From Marinihelvus sp942491555 (lineage in GTDB: Bacteria > Pseudomonadota > Gammaproteobacteria > Xanthomonadales > SZUA-36), in contig CALOBN010000002.1 in assembly GCA_942491555.1 (NCBI GenBank), positions 372,001-436,000 of the forward strand: DNA of 64,000 nt. The letters are read 5' to 3'. The stretch's first letter is position 1, and the number at the start of each line of letters is the position of its first letter. This document shows positions 18,256 through 27,785 of the stretch, one piece after another. A model generated the notes under the pieces. It was not told the DNA's origin, did no database searches, and saw nothing but the letters and a program-made list of their open reading frames with translations. The translations under genes were made by a program, and so were the position numbers.

Positions 18256-19760
18256 TGCCTCTTCTCAGCCTGTTAATCTGGATTCCCATTCTGGGTGGTC
18301 TGGTCGTACTGCTGGCAGGTGACCAGCGTCCGGTCGCATCGCGCTGGCTTGCCCTGCTCACCACGCTGGTTGCACTGGTGCTGTGTGCGCCGCTTTACCT
18401 GGGTTTTGACAGCAACTCCGCGGCGATGCAGTTTGTTGAAAAAGCCGCATGGATCGAAACGTTCAATGTGAACTATCACCTTGGCGTGGATGGTTTCTCG
18501 GTACCGCTGATTCTGCTTACGGCCTTTTTTGGTCCGCTGGTGGTGCTGGCTGGCTGGGAGGTCATCCAGACCAAGGTCAATCAGTACATGGCGGCGTTCC
18601 TGGTCATGCAGGGCCTGATGGTCGGGGTATTCTCCGCATTGGACGGCCTGCTGTTTTACGTCTTCTTCGAGGCCATGTTGATTCCCATGTTCCTGGTGAT
18701 TGGCATGTGGGGTGGCCCGCGCCGCGTCTACGCGACGATCAAGTTCTTCCTCTATACCTTCCTGGGCTCGGTGTTCATGCTGGTCGGGATCATTTACCTG
18801 TATAACCAGGCGGACAGCTGGTCCATCGCCCAGTGGCAGAATCAGCCGCTTGGCCTCGGGGCTCAGACCTGGTTGTTTATGGCATTTTTTGCGGCGTTCG
18901 CGGTGAAGATTCCCATGTTCCCGGTCCACACCTGGTTGCCGGACGCCCACGTGGAAGCGCCCACCGGAGGCTCAGTGATCCTGGCGGCCATCATGCTGAA
19001 GATCGGTGGTTATGGCTTTATTCGATTCAGCCTGCCCATTACCCCGGATGCGGCGGCAGCCCTGGATGGTTTTGTCATCGCCCTGTCCCTGATTGCAATC
19101 GTTTACATTGGCTTTGTGGCGCTCGTGCAACAGGACATGAAAAAGCTTATTGCTTACTCGTCCATTTCACATATGGGCTTTGTGACCCTGGGGATTTTCA
19201 TTGCATTTGGCATCGTGCAGGAAACCGGCAGCACCGCTGGTGCCGCCCTGGGTATCGAGGGTGCCATGGTACAGATGGTGTCACATGGCTTTATTTCCGG
19301 TGCCCTGTTCCTGTGCGTCGGTGTGCTCTACGACCGGATGCACAGCCGTGACATCAACGACTATGGTGGTGTGGCCAACACCATGCCCTGGTTTGCGTTT
19401 TTCGCCGTGCTGTTTTTCATGGCCAACTCCGGACTACCCGGTACCAGTGGCTTTGTCGGCGAGTTCATGGTCATCCTGGCCGCTTTCCAGGCCAATTTCT
19501 GGTTTGCCTTTTGTGCCGGCCTGACGCTGATACTGGGCGCGGCGTACAGCCTGTGGCTGGTCAAGCGGGTCGTGTTCGGCCAGGTTGCCAATAAGAATGT
19601 GGCGGCGCTGAAAGACATCAATGCCCGCGAGGCTTTTGTGTTGAGCACCCTGGCCGTGGCCGTACTTTTCGTGGGCCTGTGGCCCGCACCGCTGGTCGAT
19701 CTGATGCATGCTTCTGTTGCGCAGCTGCTGGAACAGATCGTGCAATCGAAGTTGAATTGA
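18255..19760 (+). CDS. nuoM: NADH-quinone oxidoreductase subunit M
   Basis: 501 aa, antiporter-like proton-pumping subunit. LGVDGFSVPLILLTAF, FFEAMLIPMFLVIGMWGG with the conserved Glu, and HTWLPDAHVEAPTGGSVILA identify it. One-base overlap with nuoL and directly followed by nuoN. Confidence 0.97.
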   Translation: MPLLSLLIWIPILGGLVVLLAGDQRPVASRWLALLTTLVALVLCAPLYLGFDSNSAAMQFVEKAAWIETFNVNYHLGVDGFSVPLILLTAFFGPLVVLAGWEVIQTKVNQYMAAFLVMQGLMVGVFSALDGLLFYVFFEAMLIPMFLVIGMWGGPRRVYATIKFFLYTFLGSVFMLVGIIYLYNQADSWSIAQWQNQPLGLGAQTWLFMAFFAAFAVKIPMFPVHTWLPDAHVEAPTGGSVILAAIMLKIGGYGFIRFSLPITPDAAAALDGFVIALSLIAIVYIGFVALVQQDMKKLIAYSSISHMGFVTLGIFIAFGIVQETGSTAGAALGIEGAMVQMVSHGFISGALFLCVGVLYDRMHSRDINDYGGVANTMPWFAFFAVLFFMANSGLPGTSGFVGEFMVILAAFQANFWFAFCAGLTLILGAAYSLWLVKRVVFGQVANKNVAALKDINAREAFVLSTLAVAVLFVGLWPAPLVDLMHASVAQLLEQIVQSKLN

Positions 19761-19761
19761 T

Positions 19762-21204
19762 ATGAACTCCACGATACTCATCGCTGCCCCGGAAATACTG
19801 GTCCTGATCATGGCCTGTGTCATCATGGTCGCCGATACTTTTCTTGGCAAAGAGCGCCGCGGCATTATCTACCTGCTGGCCATGCTGACCGTGATATTTG
19901 CGGCCATTATCACCTTGCGTCACGACCCCTTGATTGAAGATAACCCCGTTGTTACGGCCTTTAATGACAGCTTTATTCGCGATGCCATGGCCGACACCCT
20001 GAAACTGTTTGCTTACGGGATCATGGCGCTGGTCTTCACTTATACGAAATTCTATTTGCGCAGCTACGATATGTTCCGCTCGGATTTCTTCACGCTCAGC
20101 CTGTTTGCTTTGCTTGGCGCCATGCTGCTGATCTCCGCCAACAGCCTGATCATGGTGTATCTCGGGCTCGAGTTAACCTCGCTGGCATCCTACGCGCTGG
20201 TGGCGTTTAACCGGGATTCGGCGCGTGGTTCCGAGTCGGCGATGAAATACTTTGTGCTCGGTTCCATGGCCTCCGGCCTGCTGCTGTACGGCATGTCACT
20301 GGTCTATGGGGCCACCGGTTCGCTGTCGCTTCCGGTCATTGCCGAAGCCGTGCGGGTTTCCGGCACCGACGATATATTGCTGGTGCTGGGGCTGGTGTTC
20401 CTGGTGGTGGGTATTGCGTTCAAATTGGGTGTTGTGCCGTTCCATATGTGGGTTCCAGATGTTTACGACGGCGCGCCGCTTGCCGCTACCCTGTTTATCT
20501 CAACGGTGCCAAAACTTGCGGCATTCGCCATGGCCTACCGGCTGCTCGCCGAGGGGCTTGGGGCGATGGTCAATGACTGGCAGCAAATGCTGGCGGCGCT
20601 GGCGGTGTTTTCCCTGATCGTGGGCAACCTGGCAGCCATCATGCAGACCAGTATTCGGCGCATGCTGGCCTACTCCACGGTCTCGCACATGGGCTTTATA
20701 TTGCTTGGGATGTTGCCTGCCACCAGCTACGGATACGGTGCCGCGATGTTTTACGTCATCGTCTACGCGCTGATGTCGTCCGCCGCTTTTGGCATGCTGA
20801 TTCTGATGTCCGGCCGCGGTGTAGAGGTTCAAAACCTTGATGATCTCAAGGGCCTCAATCAGTACAACGGCTGGTATGCCGCGGTGATGGCCATGGTGAT
20901 GTTTTCCATGGCTGGTGTGCCCGTGTTTGTCGGTTTCTTTGCCAAACTCCTGGTGATCAAAGCGGTGCTCGACGCAGGCATGACCTCCCTGGCCGTGCTG
21001 GCAGTGGTGTTCTCAGTGATCGGTGCTTTTTACTACCTGCGCGTGGTCAAGCTGATGTATTTCGATGAGCCCGCACACGAGGTGCGCTACCAGGTGCCCG
21101 TTGATTTCAATGCGGCGATTTCCCTGAACGGACTGTTGATACTCGGGCTGGGGCTGTTTTCCAGCAGCCTCGTTGCCGTGTGTATGCGAAGCTTTCCGGC
21201 CTGA
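19762..21204 (+). CDS. nuoN: NADH-quinone oxidoreductase subunit N
   Basis: 480 aa, the third antiporter-like subunit. It has YLGLELTSLASYALVAF and FHMWVPDVYDGAPLAAT-type motifs. It ends the nuo operon. A 6-bp inverted repeat GCCTGA/TCAGGC (21215-21237) lies just after the stop but lacks a U-run, so a terminator there is uncertain. Confidence 0.97.
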   Translation: MNSTILIAAPEILVLIMACVIMVADTFLGKERRGIIYLLAMLTVIFAAIITLRHDPLIEDNPVVTAFNDSFIRDAMADTLKLFAYGIMALVFTYTKFYLRSYDMFRSDFFTLSLFALLGAMLLISANSLIMVYLGLELTSLASYALVAFNRDSARGSESAMKYFVLGSMASGLLLYGMSLVYGATGSLSLPVIAEAVRVSGTDDILLVLGLVFLVVGIAFKLGVVPFHMWVPDVYDGAPLAATLFISTVPKLAAFAMAYRLLAEGLGAMVNDWQQMLAALAVFSLIVGNLAAIMQTSIRRMLAYSTVSHMGFILLGMLPATSYGYGAAMFYVIVYALMSSAAFGMLILMSGRGVEVQNLDDLKGLNQYNGWYAAVMAMVMFSMAGVPVFVGFFAKLLVIKAVLDAGMTSLAVLAVVFSVIGAFYYLRVVKLMYFDEPAHEVRYQVPVDFNAAISLNGLLILGLGLFSSSLVAVCMRSFPA

Positions 21205-21238
21205 TCTCCAACTTGCCTGAGCGACCGTCCATCAGGCC

Positions 21239-21267
21239 TTGATAATCACCAACGGACTCTATATCAT
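21239..21267 (+). promoter_or_regulatory. Sigma-70-type promoter for initiator tRNA
   Basis: TTGATA (21239-21244), 17-nt spacer, TATCAT (21262-21267). Each hexamer matches the sigma-70 consensus at five of six positions with the ideal spacing, and the tRNA begins 15 nt after the -10 box. Predicted by eye only. Confidence 0.6.
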
Positions 21268-21281
21268 GCCCACCTTGCTGA

Positions 21282-21358
21282 TGCGGGGTGGAGCAGTCTG
21301 GCAGCTCGTCGGGCTCATAACCCGAAGGTCGCAGGTTCGAATCCTGCCCCCGCTACCA
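21282..21358 (+). tRNA. Initiator tRNA-fMet (CAT)
   Basis: 77 nt with encoded CCA. The anticodon is CAT in loop CTCATAA, and the anticodon stem ends in three G:C pairs (GGG/CCC), the hallmark of initiator tRNA. Position 1 and position 72 are both T, so the top of the acceptor stem is unpaired as required for formylation, although the usual mismatch is C1-A72. Its position upstream of rimP-nusA-infB matches E. coli metY. Confidence 0.97.
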
Positions 21359-21403
21359 AGTTTTTAGGGTTCCGGTCTTTCGCCAGATAAGGCCAGGAAC
21401 AGG

Positions 21404-21427
21404 AAAAGGGCCCAGCGGGCCCTTTTT
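21404..21427. terminator. Strong rho-independent terminator after tRNA-fMet
   Basis: AAAA-GGGCCC (21408-21413), loop AGC, GGGCCC (21417-21422), TTTTT. The hairpin is symmetrical and flanked by A-run and T-run, so it can work in both directions. It lies 45 nt after the tRNA. The stretch 21359-21636 contains no gene that I can support, only this hairpin and the next. Confidence 0.8.
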
Positions 21428-21578
21428 GTTAGGTCGATTCCAAGGGTATCGACCAGGCTCGCGAATTGTGGAACACGCAATGAACGAATAACCGCCTCTT
21501 TTTCCCGTGCAGACAGGCCCACAGGTCTGTTGGCCGGGAACCGGAACAGCAACCGACTAGCGCGGTAGCTGAGTGACA

Positions 21579-21599
21579 GGGGCAGTGCGCCCCTTTTTT
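21579..21599 (+). terminator. Terminator-like hairpin in the rimP leader
   Basis: GGGGC (21579-21583), 5-nt loop, GCCCC (21589-21593), then six T. It lies 37 nt before the rimP start, so it could be a second terminator of the tRNA transcript or an attenuator of the rimP-nusA-infB operon. NusA is encoded downstream and acts on such hairpins. Confidence 0.6.
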
Positions 21600-21636
21600 G
21601 TGGGCGGAATGAGGGCTGCGGCCCGGGAAAGAAGTG

Positions 21637-22113
21637 ATGAGTACAAACCGCTTGACCGAATTGATCCAACCCCTGGTGGAAAGCCTGGGTTATGAATTCG
21701 TCGGGCTGGAATACATGAATAATCCGAAGCAGTCTGTGCTGCGCCTGTATATCGACAGTGAGAACGGCGTGGGTCTGGAAGACTGTGAGTCGGTAAGCCG
21801 CGAGCTGGCTGCGCTGCTGGATGTTGAGGACCCGATCAAGGGGCATTACACCCTGGAGGTGTCTTCCCCCGGCCTGGACCGTCCCCTGTTCACAGCTGAA
21901 CAGTATCTGCAGTTTGCCGGGCAGGAGGCCAGGGTCTCCCTGTTTGCGCCGCAGGATGGCCGCAGAAAATTCAAAGGTGTGATTCTCGAAATTGAGAATG
22001 ACTTACTGAAACTGAACGTGGACGGCGAGGAAGTCACGCTGCTCCTGGACAATATTGCCAAGGCAAGGCTGGTGCCGGATTACGACTCGCTGATGGCGGG
22101 AAAAAAATCCTGA
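21637..22113 (+). CDS. rimP: Ribosome maturation factor RimP
   Basis: 158 aa from ATG 21637 (an in-frame GTG precedes it at 21634). It has the RimP/YhbC pattern with the GYEFVGLEYM segment, the LRLYIDSENGVGLEDCESVSREL block in pieces, and HYTLEVSSPGLDRPL. It is needed for 30S assembly. First protein gene of the rimP-nusA-infB-rbfA-truB block. Confidence 0.95.
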   Translation: MSTNRLTELIQPLVESLGYEFVGLEYMNNPKQSVLRLYIDSENGVGLEDCESVSRELAALLDVEDPIKGHYTLEVSSPGLDRPLFTAEQYLQFAGQEARVSLFAPQDGRRKFKGVILEIENDLLKLNVDGEEVTLLLDNIAKARLVPDYDSLMAGKKS

Positions 22114-22152
22114 ACCGGCTTAAAAAGCGAATCCTGATGAGGATGAACAACA

Positions 22153-23670
22153 ATGAGTAAAGAAATTCTGCTGGTGGTCGACGCTGTTTCCAATGAGAAA
22201 GGCGTGTCCAAAGACGTAATTTTTGAGGCGCTGGAAGCAGCACTGGCCTCTGCGGCAAAACGCCGGGCCGGTGAGGAGATTGGCGTGCGCGTCTCCATTG
22301 ACCGGGAAACCGGTGAATACGAGACGTTCCGTCGCTGGGAAGTGCTTGAGGACGATGCCGAAATCGAGCTGCCCGAAGCACAGTTCACATTGACCCAGGC
22401 CAGCGAACAGCAGCCGGAAATCGAGGTCGGCGATTTCATCGAAGAATCGATGGAGAACCCTGAATTCGGGCGCATCGCCGCACAAACCGCTAAGCAGGTT
22501 ATCGTCCAGCGTGTCCGTGAAGCGGAGCGTGCCCAGGTTGTTGAGGCCTACATGGATCGGGCGGGCGAACTGGTCAACGGTATCGTCAAACGCATCGAGC
22601 GCGGCAATGTGTACCTCGATCTGGGTGGCAACGCTGAGGCCTTCATAGCCTCGCGCCACATGATCCCCGGTGAAACCGTCCGTCCCGGCGATCGCCTGCG
22701 CGCTTTCCTGTACGAGGTCCGCTCAGAACTGCGCGGTCCACAGCTGTTTGCCAGCCGTACGATCAAAGAATTTCTGATGGCCCTGTTCGAACTCGAAGTT
22801 CCGGAGATCGGCCAGGAGCTCATCGACATCATGGGCGCTGCCCGTGACCCGGGTCGTCGGGCGAAGATTGCCGTGCGCTCAAACGACCCGCGTACCGATC
22901 CGATCGGCGCCTGCGTCGGTATGCGCGGATCGCGTGTACAGGCGGTCAGCAATGAGCTGGCTGGTGAACGCATCGATATCATCCTGTGGGACGACAACCC
23001 GGCACAGTTTGTCATCAACGCCATGGCGCCGGCAGAAGTCGCGGCGATCGTGGTTGATGAAGAAAAAACCGTGATGGATATCGCCGTTGAGGAGCCCAAC
23101 CTGTCCCAGGCCATTGGTCGCGGCGGGCAGAACGTGCGCCTGGCCAGCGAGCTGTCCGGCTGGGAACTTAACGTCATGACGGTTGAGGATGCAGAGTCCA
23201 AGGGTGAAGCGGAGGCGCTGAAGCTTGTAGAGCGCTTCAAGGAGCTTCTGGATGTGGGTGAAGACGTCGCCAACATCCTGGTGCAGGAAGGTTTCAGCAG
23301 TGTTGACGAGGTCGCTTACGTACCCGAGTCAGAACTGCTGGATGTGGAAGAGTTCGACGAAGAAATCGTCACTGAACTGCGCCGCCGCGCCCGCGATGCT
23401 CTGCTTACGCAGCTGATCGCCCGTGAAGAAGTGCTGGATGAAAACAAACCGGCTGAAGATTTGTTGACCCTTGAGGGTATGAACGAAAGTCTTGCCTACC
23501 GCCTCGCGGAGCAGGGTGTTCGCACCCAGGAAGACCTGGCTGAACTGGCTGTTGATGAACTGCGGGATGTCGATAAAGACCTCGATGAAGAGGCCGCTGC
23601 CGCCCTGATCATGGCGGCACGAGCGCCCTGGTTTGAAGAAGAGACTGATGCTGAACAAGAAAAAGCCTAA
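22153..23670 (+). CDS. nusA: Transcription termination/antitermination factor NusA
   Basis: 505 aa. The order is N-terminal RNA-polymerase-binding domain, S1 domain (about 135-200), two KH domains (GACVGMRGSRVQAV and AIGRGGQNVRLASEL), and two acidic C-terminal helix-hairpin repeats as in E. coli NusA (495 aa). It modulates pausing, termination and antitermination. Confidence 0.97.
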   Translation: MSKEILLVVDAVSNEKGVSKDVIFEALEAALASAAKRRAGEEIGVRVSIDRETGEYETFRRWEVLEDDAEIELPEAQFTLTQASEQQPEIEVGDFIEESMENPEFGRIAAQTAKQVIVQRVREAERAQVVEAYMDRAGELVNGIVKRIERGNVYLDLGGNAEAFIASRHMIPGETVRPGDRLRAFLYEVRSELRGPQLFASRTIKEFLMALFELEVPEIGQELIDIMGAARDPGRRAKIAVRSNDPRTDPIGACVGMRGSRVQAVSNELAGERIDIILWDDNPAQFVINAMAPAEVAAIVVDEEKTVMDIAVEEPNLSQAIGRGGQNVRLASELSGWELNVMTVEDAESKGEAEALKLVERFKELLDVGEDVANILVQEGFSSVDEVAYVPESELLDVEEFDEEIVTELRRRARDALLTQLIAREEVLDENKPAEDLLTLEGMNESLAYRLAEQGVRTQEDLAELAVDELRDVDKDLDEEAAAALIMAARAPWFEEETDAEQEKA

Positions 23671-23705
23671 GCAGCAGCACCCCAGGGACACAATAAGGAG
23701 CCAAA

Positions 23706-26246
23706 ATGTCTAACGTAACCGTATCCCAGCTGGCAGAAGTTCTCGGCGTGACTGTCGATAAGCTTCTGGATCAGCTGAAACAAGCTGGAATCAAAGCCAG
23801 CTCCGGCGATGAAGCCGTGTCCAATGACGACAAGAAAAAGCTCCTGGCGCATTTACGTGCCAGCCACGGCAAGTCCGAGTCGGATGCGACCGCCCCGCGA
23901 CAGGTGACCCTGAAACGGCGCTCGCACAGCGAGTTGCGCATTCCGGGCAGTGGTCCGCGTGCGACCACCAAAACCGTGAATGTCGAAATTCGTAAAAAGC
24001 GGACCTATGTAAAACGCGAAGCGCTGCAGGAGCATCATGCCGAGGACGCGGACCGTGAAGAGGCCCGTAAGGCCCTTGAAGCGTCACGCGCCCAGCGCGA
24101 GGAAGAGGCGAAGCGGCAGCAGCAGGAAGTTGAAGCCAAGCAACAGCAGCAGGCGGACGAGGAAGCCCGCAAGAGTGCTGAGAGCAACGCCCGCAAGGCC
24201 GAGGAAGATCAGGCCCGGCGCGAGGCCGAGGAGAAGGCGCGCGTTGCGGAAGAACAACGCAAGGCCGAGGAAAAGGTCCGTCGCGAAGAAGAAGAACGTG
24301 CACGGAAGTTTGCCGAAGAGCAGCGCAAGCGCAAAGCCGACAAGCCAAAGTCACCCACACGCTATGGCCGCAAGGAACTGCATGTTGCCGATGGCGCAGC
24401 AAACCGGCGCCGTAAGCCGACGCGCCGGGTGGGTTCAGCAAGCTCATCACTGACCAGTGAGCATGGGTTTTCGCGTCCAACCGCTCCGGTGATAAAGGAT
24501 ATTGCAATACCTGAAACGCTGACCGTTGCCGAGCTGGCCAAATTGATGGCGGTTAAAGCCGGCGAAGTGATCAAGGTACTCATGGGTATGGGTTCCATGG
24601 TGACCATTAACCAGACGCTGGATCAGGACACCGCCATGCTGGTGGTTGAGGAAATGGGTCATAGCGCTTCGCCTGCCGAGGAAAAAGACATCGAGGCAGA
24701 GCTGCTGACGGAAGAGCCGGAAGACATGGGCGATGCGGTTACGCGCTCACCGGTGGTAACCATCATGGGCCACGTGGACCACGGCAAGACCTCCTTGCTC
24801 GATTACATTCGTGAAAGTCGGGTGGCGGCTGGCGAGGCTGGCGGTATCACCCAGCATATCGGCGCCTACCATGTGGATACCGACAAGGGTGGAATTACCT
24901 TCCTTGATACGCCGGGCCATGCTGCGTTCACCTCGATGCGTGCCCGTGGTGCCAAGGCCACCGATATCGTCATCCTGGTGGTCGCTGGCGACGATGGCGT
25001 CATGCCGCAAACCGAAGAGGCAATTCTGCATGCCCGCGCGGCGGGTGTTCCCCTGATTGTGGCTGTTAACAAAATGGACAAGCCCGGGGCTGACATCGAG
25101 CGCGTTAAAAGCGAGCTTGCGGCCAAGGAAGTTGTACCGGAAGACTGGGGCGGTCAAGAGCAGTTTATCCCGGTGTCAGCGCACACGGGTGACGGCATCG
25201 ATGCGCTGCTTGAGGCGATCAGCCTGCAGGCTGAATTGCTGGAACTCAAAGCCGTTGTCGACCGCACTGCGCGGGGTACGGTTATCGAGTCGAGTCTGGA
25301 CAAGGGTCGCGGACCGGTGGCTACCATCCTGGTTCAGGAAGGCACTCTGAAAACGGGTGACATGGTGCTTGCCGGCCAGGAAATTGGCCGGGTGCGGGCC
25401 ATGTTCGATGAGCATGGCAAAAATGTCGATGCGGTTGGACCGTCCATGCCGGTACAGGTTTTGGGTTTGTCCGGGGTTCCGTTGGCGGGTGACGAGGTGC
25501 TGGTTACCGCTGATGAGCGCAAGGCGCGTGATGCTGCTTCCCAGCGTCAGGATCGAGAGCGTGAAGGACGTCTTGCCGAGAAGCAGGCAGCAAATCTGCA
25601 AAATCTGTTCGACAACATGGGCAAGGACGAGCAATTGCAGGTCAACCTGCTGATCCGTGCCGATGTGCAGGGCAGTGTTGAGGCACTCCGCGAAGCGCTG
25701 GTCAGCGTGAGCAATGAGGATGTGCTGGTGAATATCATCGCCTCCGGTGTGGGCGCGATCACCGAGTCCGATGCGTCCCTGGCCCAGGCTTCCAGCGCAA
25801 TCATCATTGGCTTCAATGTGCGCGCTGATGCAACGGCGCGCAAGATTATTCAGGAAGCGGGTCTGGATCTGCGTTACTACAGCGTGATCTATGATGCGAT
25901 CGATGAAGTGAAAGCGGCGATCACCGGTATGCTGGGAACGGAGACGAAGGAAACAATCCTTGGCCTGGCCGAAGTGAAAGATGTGTTCCGCTCCAGCAGT
26001 CACGGACCCATTGCGGGTTGCCTGGTGGTTGAGGGTGTGGTGCGTAAAGCCAACCCGATTCGCGTGCTGCGCGACAGCGTGGTGGTGTTTGAGGGCGAGC
26101 TGGAGTCCCTGCGTCGTTTCAAGGATGACGTCAAGGAAGTCCAGTCCGGTACCGAATGTGGCATTGGTGTTAAGCAATACAACGATGTGAAACCCGGTGA
26201 CCAGATCGAGTGCTTCAAACGCACCGAGGTGCCGCGGACGCTCTGA
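23706..26246 (+). CDS. infB: Translation initiation factor IF-2
   Basis: 846 aa. An N-terminal IF2-N domain is followed by a long Ala/Glu/Lys/Arg/Gln-rich helical linker (about 100-225). A second IF2 assembly domain leads to the GTPase core with GHVDHGKTS (G1), DTPGHAAF (G3) and NKMDKPGAD (G4). It ends with the beta-barrel domains and the C2 fMet-tRNA binding domain. It positions fMet-tRNA on the 30S subunit. The stop overlaps rbfA by one base. Confidence 0.98.
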   Translation: MSNVTVSQLAEVLGVTVDKLLDQLKQAGIKASSGDEAVSNDDKKKLLAHLRASHGKSESDATAPRQVTLKRRSHSELRIPGSGPRATTKTVNVEIRKKRTYVKREALQEHHAEDADREEARKALEASRAQREEEAKRQQQEVEAKQQQQADEEARKSAESNARKAEEDQARREAEEKARVAEEQRKAEEKVRREEEERARKFAEEQRKRKADKPKSPTRYGRKELHVADGAANRRRKPTRRVGSASSSLTSEHGFSRPTAPVIKDIAIPETLTVAELAKLMAVKAGEVIKVLMGMGSMVTINQTLDQDTAMLVVEEMGHSASPAEEKDIEAELLTEEPEDMGDAVTRSPVVTIMGHVDHGKTSLLDYIRESRVAAGEAGGITQHIGAYHVDTDKGGITFLDTPGHAAFTSMRARGAKATDIVILVVAGDDGVMPQTEEAILHARAAGVPLIVAVNKMDKPGADIERVKSELAAKEVVPEDWGGQEQFIPVSAHTGDGIDALLEAISLQAELLELKAVVDRTARGTVIESSLDKGRGPVATILVQEGTLKTGDMVLAGQEIGRVRAMFDEHGKNVDAVGPSMPVQVLGLSGVPLAGDEVLVTADERKARDAASQRQDREREGRLAEKQAANLQNLFDNMGKDEQLQVNLLIRADVQGSVEALREALVSVSNEDVLVNIIASGVGAITESDASLAQASSAIIIGFNVRADATARKIIQEAGLDLRYYSVIYDAIDEVKAAITGMLGTETKETILGLAEVKDVFRSSSHGPIAGCLVVEGVVRKANPIRVLRDSVVVFEGELESLRRFKDDVKEVQSGTECGIGVKQYNDVKPGDQIECFKRTEVPRTL

Positions 26247-26665
26247 TGGCACCACGGGAATTCAAGCGGGCCGAGCGGGTTGCCGGTGAATTACGCCGGA
26301 CACTTGCCCAGCTTATCCAGCGCGAGGTCAAAGACCCCTCGGTTGGGTTTGTGAGCGTGTCCGACGTCGAGGTGACGCGGGACCTTTCGCACGCCAAGGT
26401 GTTCATTACCGTGTTCGAAGAGAGCACGGCAAAAGACAGCATCAAGGCCCTGAACAAGGCCGCGAGTTTTATTCGCGGCCGGCTCGGGCAGGAAATGCGC
26501 ATGCGCAGCGTGCCGCAGCTGCATTTCCATCATGACGCTTCGGTAGAAACCGGCCTGCGCATGGACCGGCTGATTGAGGAGGCCAGGTCCACGGACCCGG
26601 AGCATGATGATGTGCCCGGTTCAGACAGCGACAACGCAGCCGGAGAAGACGAGCGCGACACTTGA
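26246..26665 (+). CDS. rbfA: Ribosome-binding factor A
   Basis: 139 aa from ATG 26246 (MAPREFKRAERVAGELRR); the longer open frame from 26210 lies inside infB. It has the KH-like core including the VKDPSVGFVSVSDVEVTRDLSHAKVF region (seen in parts) and RVPQLHF-like RSVPQLHFHHDAS. The extra C-terminal tail is acidic. A 30S maturation factor that acts on the 16S 5' end. Confidence 0.95.
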   Translation: MAPREFKRAERVAGELRRTLAQLIQREVKDPSVGFVSVSDVEVTRDLSHAKVFITVFEESTAKDSIKALNKAASFIRGRLGQEMRMRSVPQLHFHHDASVETGLRMDRLIEEARSTDPEHDDVPGSDSDNAAGEDERDT

Positions 26666-27582
26666 GCCGCCGTCGTAAGGGCAAGGCTGTTCACGGTGTG
26701 CTGCTGCTAGACAAACCCGCCGGGCCGAGCTCCAACCAGGCCCTGCAACAGGTGCGACGCCTGTTCGAGGCGCGCAAGGCCGGCCACACGGGCACACTCG
26801 ACCCCTTTGCGACCGGCTTGCTGCCGATCTGTTTCGGCGAAGCCAGTAAAACCTCTGCCCAATTGCTTGATGCGACAAAAGCCTATGAGGCCGAAGCGCT
26901 GCTGGGTATTGCTACCAGTACCGGTGACTCAGAGGGCGAGACAATTATCGAAGCGCCGGTTCCGGACCTCTCCGGCGACCGGATCGAAAGCATCCTGGCT
27001 GGTTTTCGCGGAGATATTGAGCAGGTCCCACCCATGTTTTCCGCCCTCAAACACGCCGGCCGACCGCTGTATGAGTGGGCGCGGGAAGGTGTAACCATCC
27101 CCCGTGAGCCCCGCCAGGTGACCATTCATACCCTGGAACTGTTGTCCTGGGAGCCGCCGCGCCTGCGTTTCAGGGTGACCTGTTCCAAGGGAACCTATGT
27201 GCGTACGCTGGCAGAAGATATTGCAACGCAGCTGGGCACGGTAGGGCACCTGGTAGCGTTGCGACGTTTGCGGGTGGGTCCTTTCAGTTCGCATCACATG
27301 GTCACGTTCGATGAGCTGCAGGCTGCTGCCAGTTCCGGCGATCTGAATAAATATCTTTTGCCGGTCGATGCCGGCCTGGTCGACTGGCCCGTCGTGCAGC
27401 TGGATGCGGAAGGCGTCCGGGCTTTTGGCAACGGCAATCCGGCATCGCCCGCCGGCACCGAAAGCAGGCCGGATGAGGGCGCCCGCGTGGTGGTTCGTGA
27501 TACCGGTGAGCAGGTTCTGGGGCTGGGCGAAGTGCGCTCCGGAATGGTCTATCCGCGCAAGGTCTTTGTCTACGCGGACTAA
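26662..27582 (+). CDS. truB: tRNA pseudouridine(55) synthase TruB
   Basis: 306 aa from TTG 26662, overlapping the rbfA stop (TTGA). The TTG start is supported because the KAVHGVLLLDKPAGPSSN block that begins TruB proteins follows after six residues and there is no ATG earlier in frame. The catalytic Asp lies in GTLDPFATGLLP. PPMFSALKHAGRPLYEWAREG and the C-terminal PUA-like region are also present. Confidence 0.96.
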   Translation: MSRRRKGKAVHGVLLLDKPAGPSSNQALQQVRRLFEARKAGHTGTLDPFATGLLPICFGEASKTSAQLLDATKAYEAEALLGIATSTGDSEGETIIEAPVPDLSGDRIESILAGFRGDIEQVPPMFSALKHAGRPLYEWAREGVTIPREPRQVTIHTLELLSWEPPRLRFRVTCSKGTYVRTLAEDIATQLGTVGHLVALRRLRVGPFSSHHMVTFDELQAAASSGDLNKYLLPVDAGLVDWPVVQLDAEGVRAFGNGNPASPAGTESRPDEGARVVVRDTGEQVLGLGEVRSGMVYPRKVFVYAD

Positions 27583-27640
27583 ACAGATTTCAGGGCCCGG
27601 AAGCGTCAGAAAAACCTGGTATTATTAACCGCGCAAAAGG

Positions 27641-27669
27641 TTGTTATGTCTTTGCGCGGCTAGTACAAT
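27641..27669 (+). promoter_or_regulatory. Putative promoter in the rpsO leader
   Basis: TTGTTA (27641-27646), 17-nt spacer, TACAAT (27664-27669), 116 nt before rpsO. The -10 box matches sigma-70 at five of six positions. The 202-nt stretch between truB and rpsO holds this promoter and a GC-rich leader with a CGCC/GGCG hairpin followed by TTTTT (about 27723-27749). No gene is seen there. Confidence 0.5.
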
Positions 27670-27785
27670 ACGCCGCTCTTTCAACCCCCCGGGGCTTACC
27701 GAGGGCTTAGCAAAGACCCAGTCGCCAGATTGACCAAGGCGGGTTTTTACTAAGGCCTCGCGGCTCTAGTCATGGAGAACTAACC

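Noticed and set aside
25176..26255. 359-codon open frame on the minus strand
   Set aside because: Complement of infB; no ribosome site or family match.
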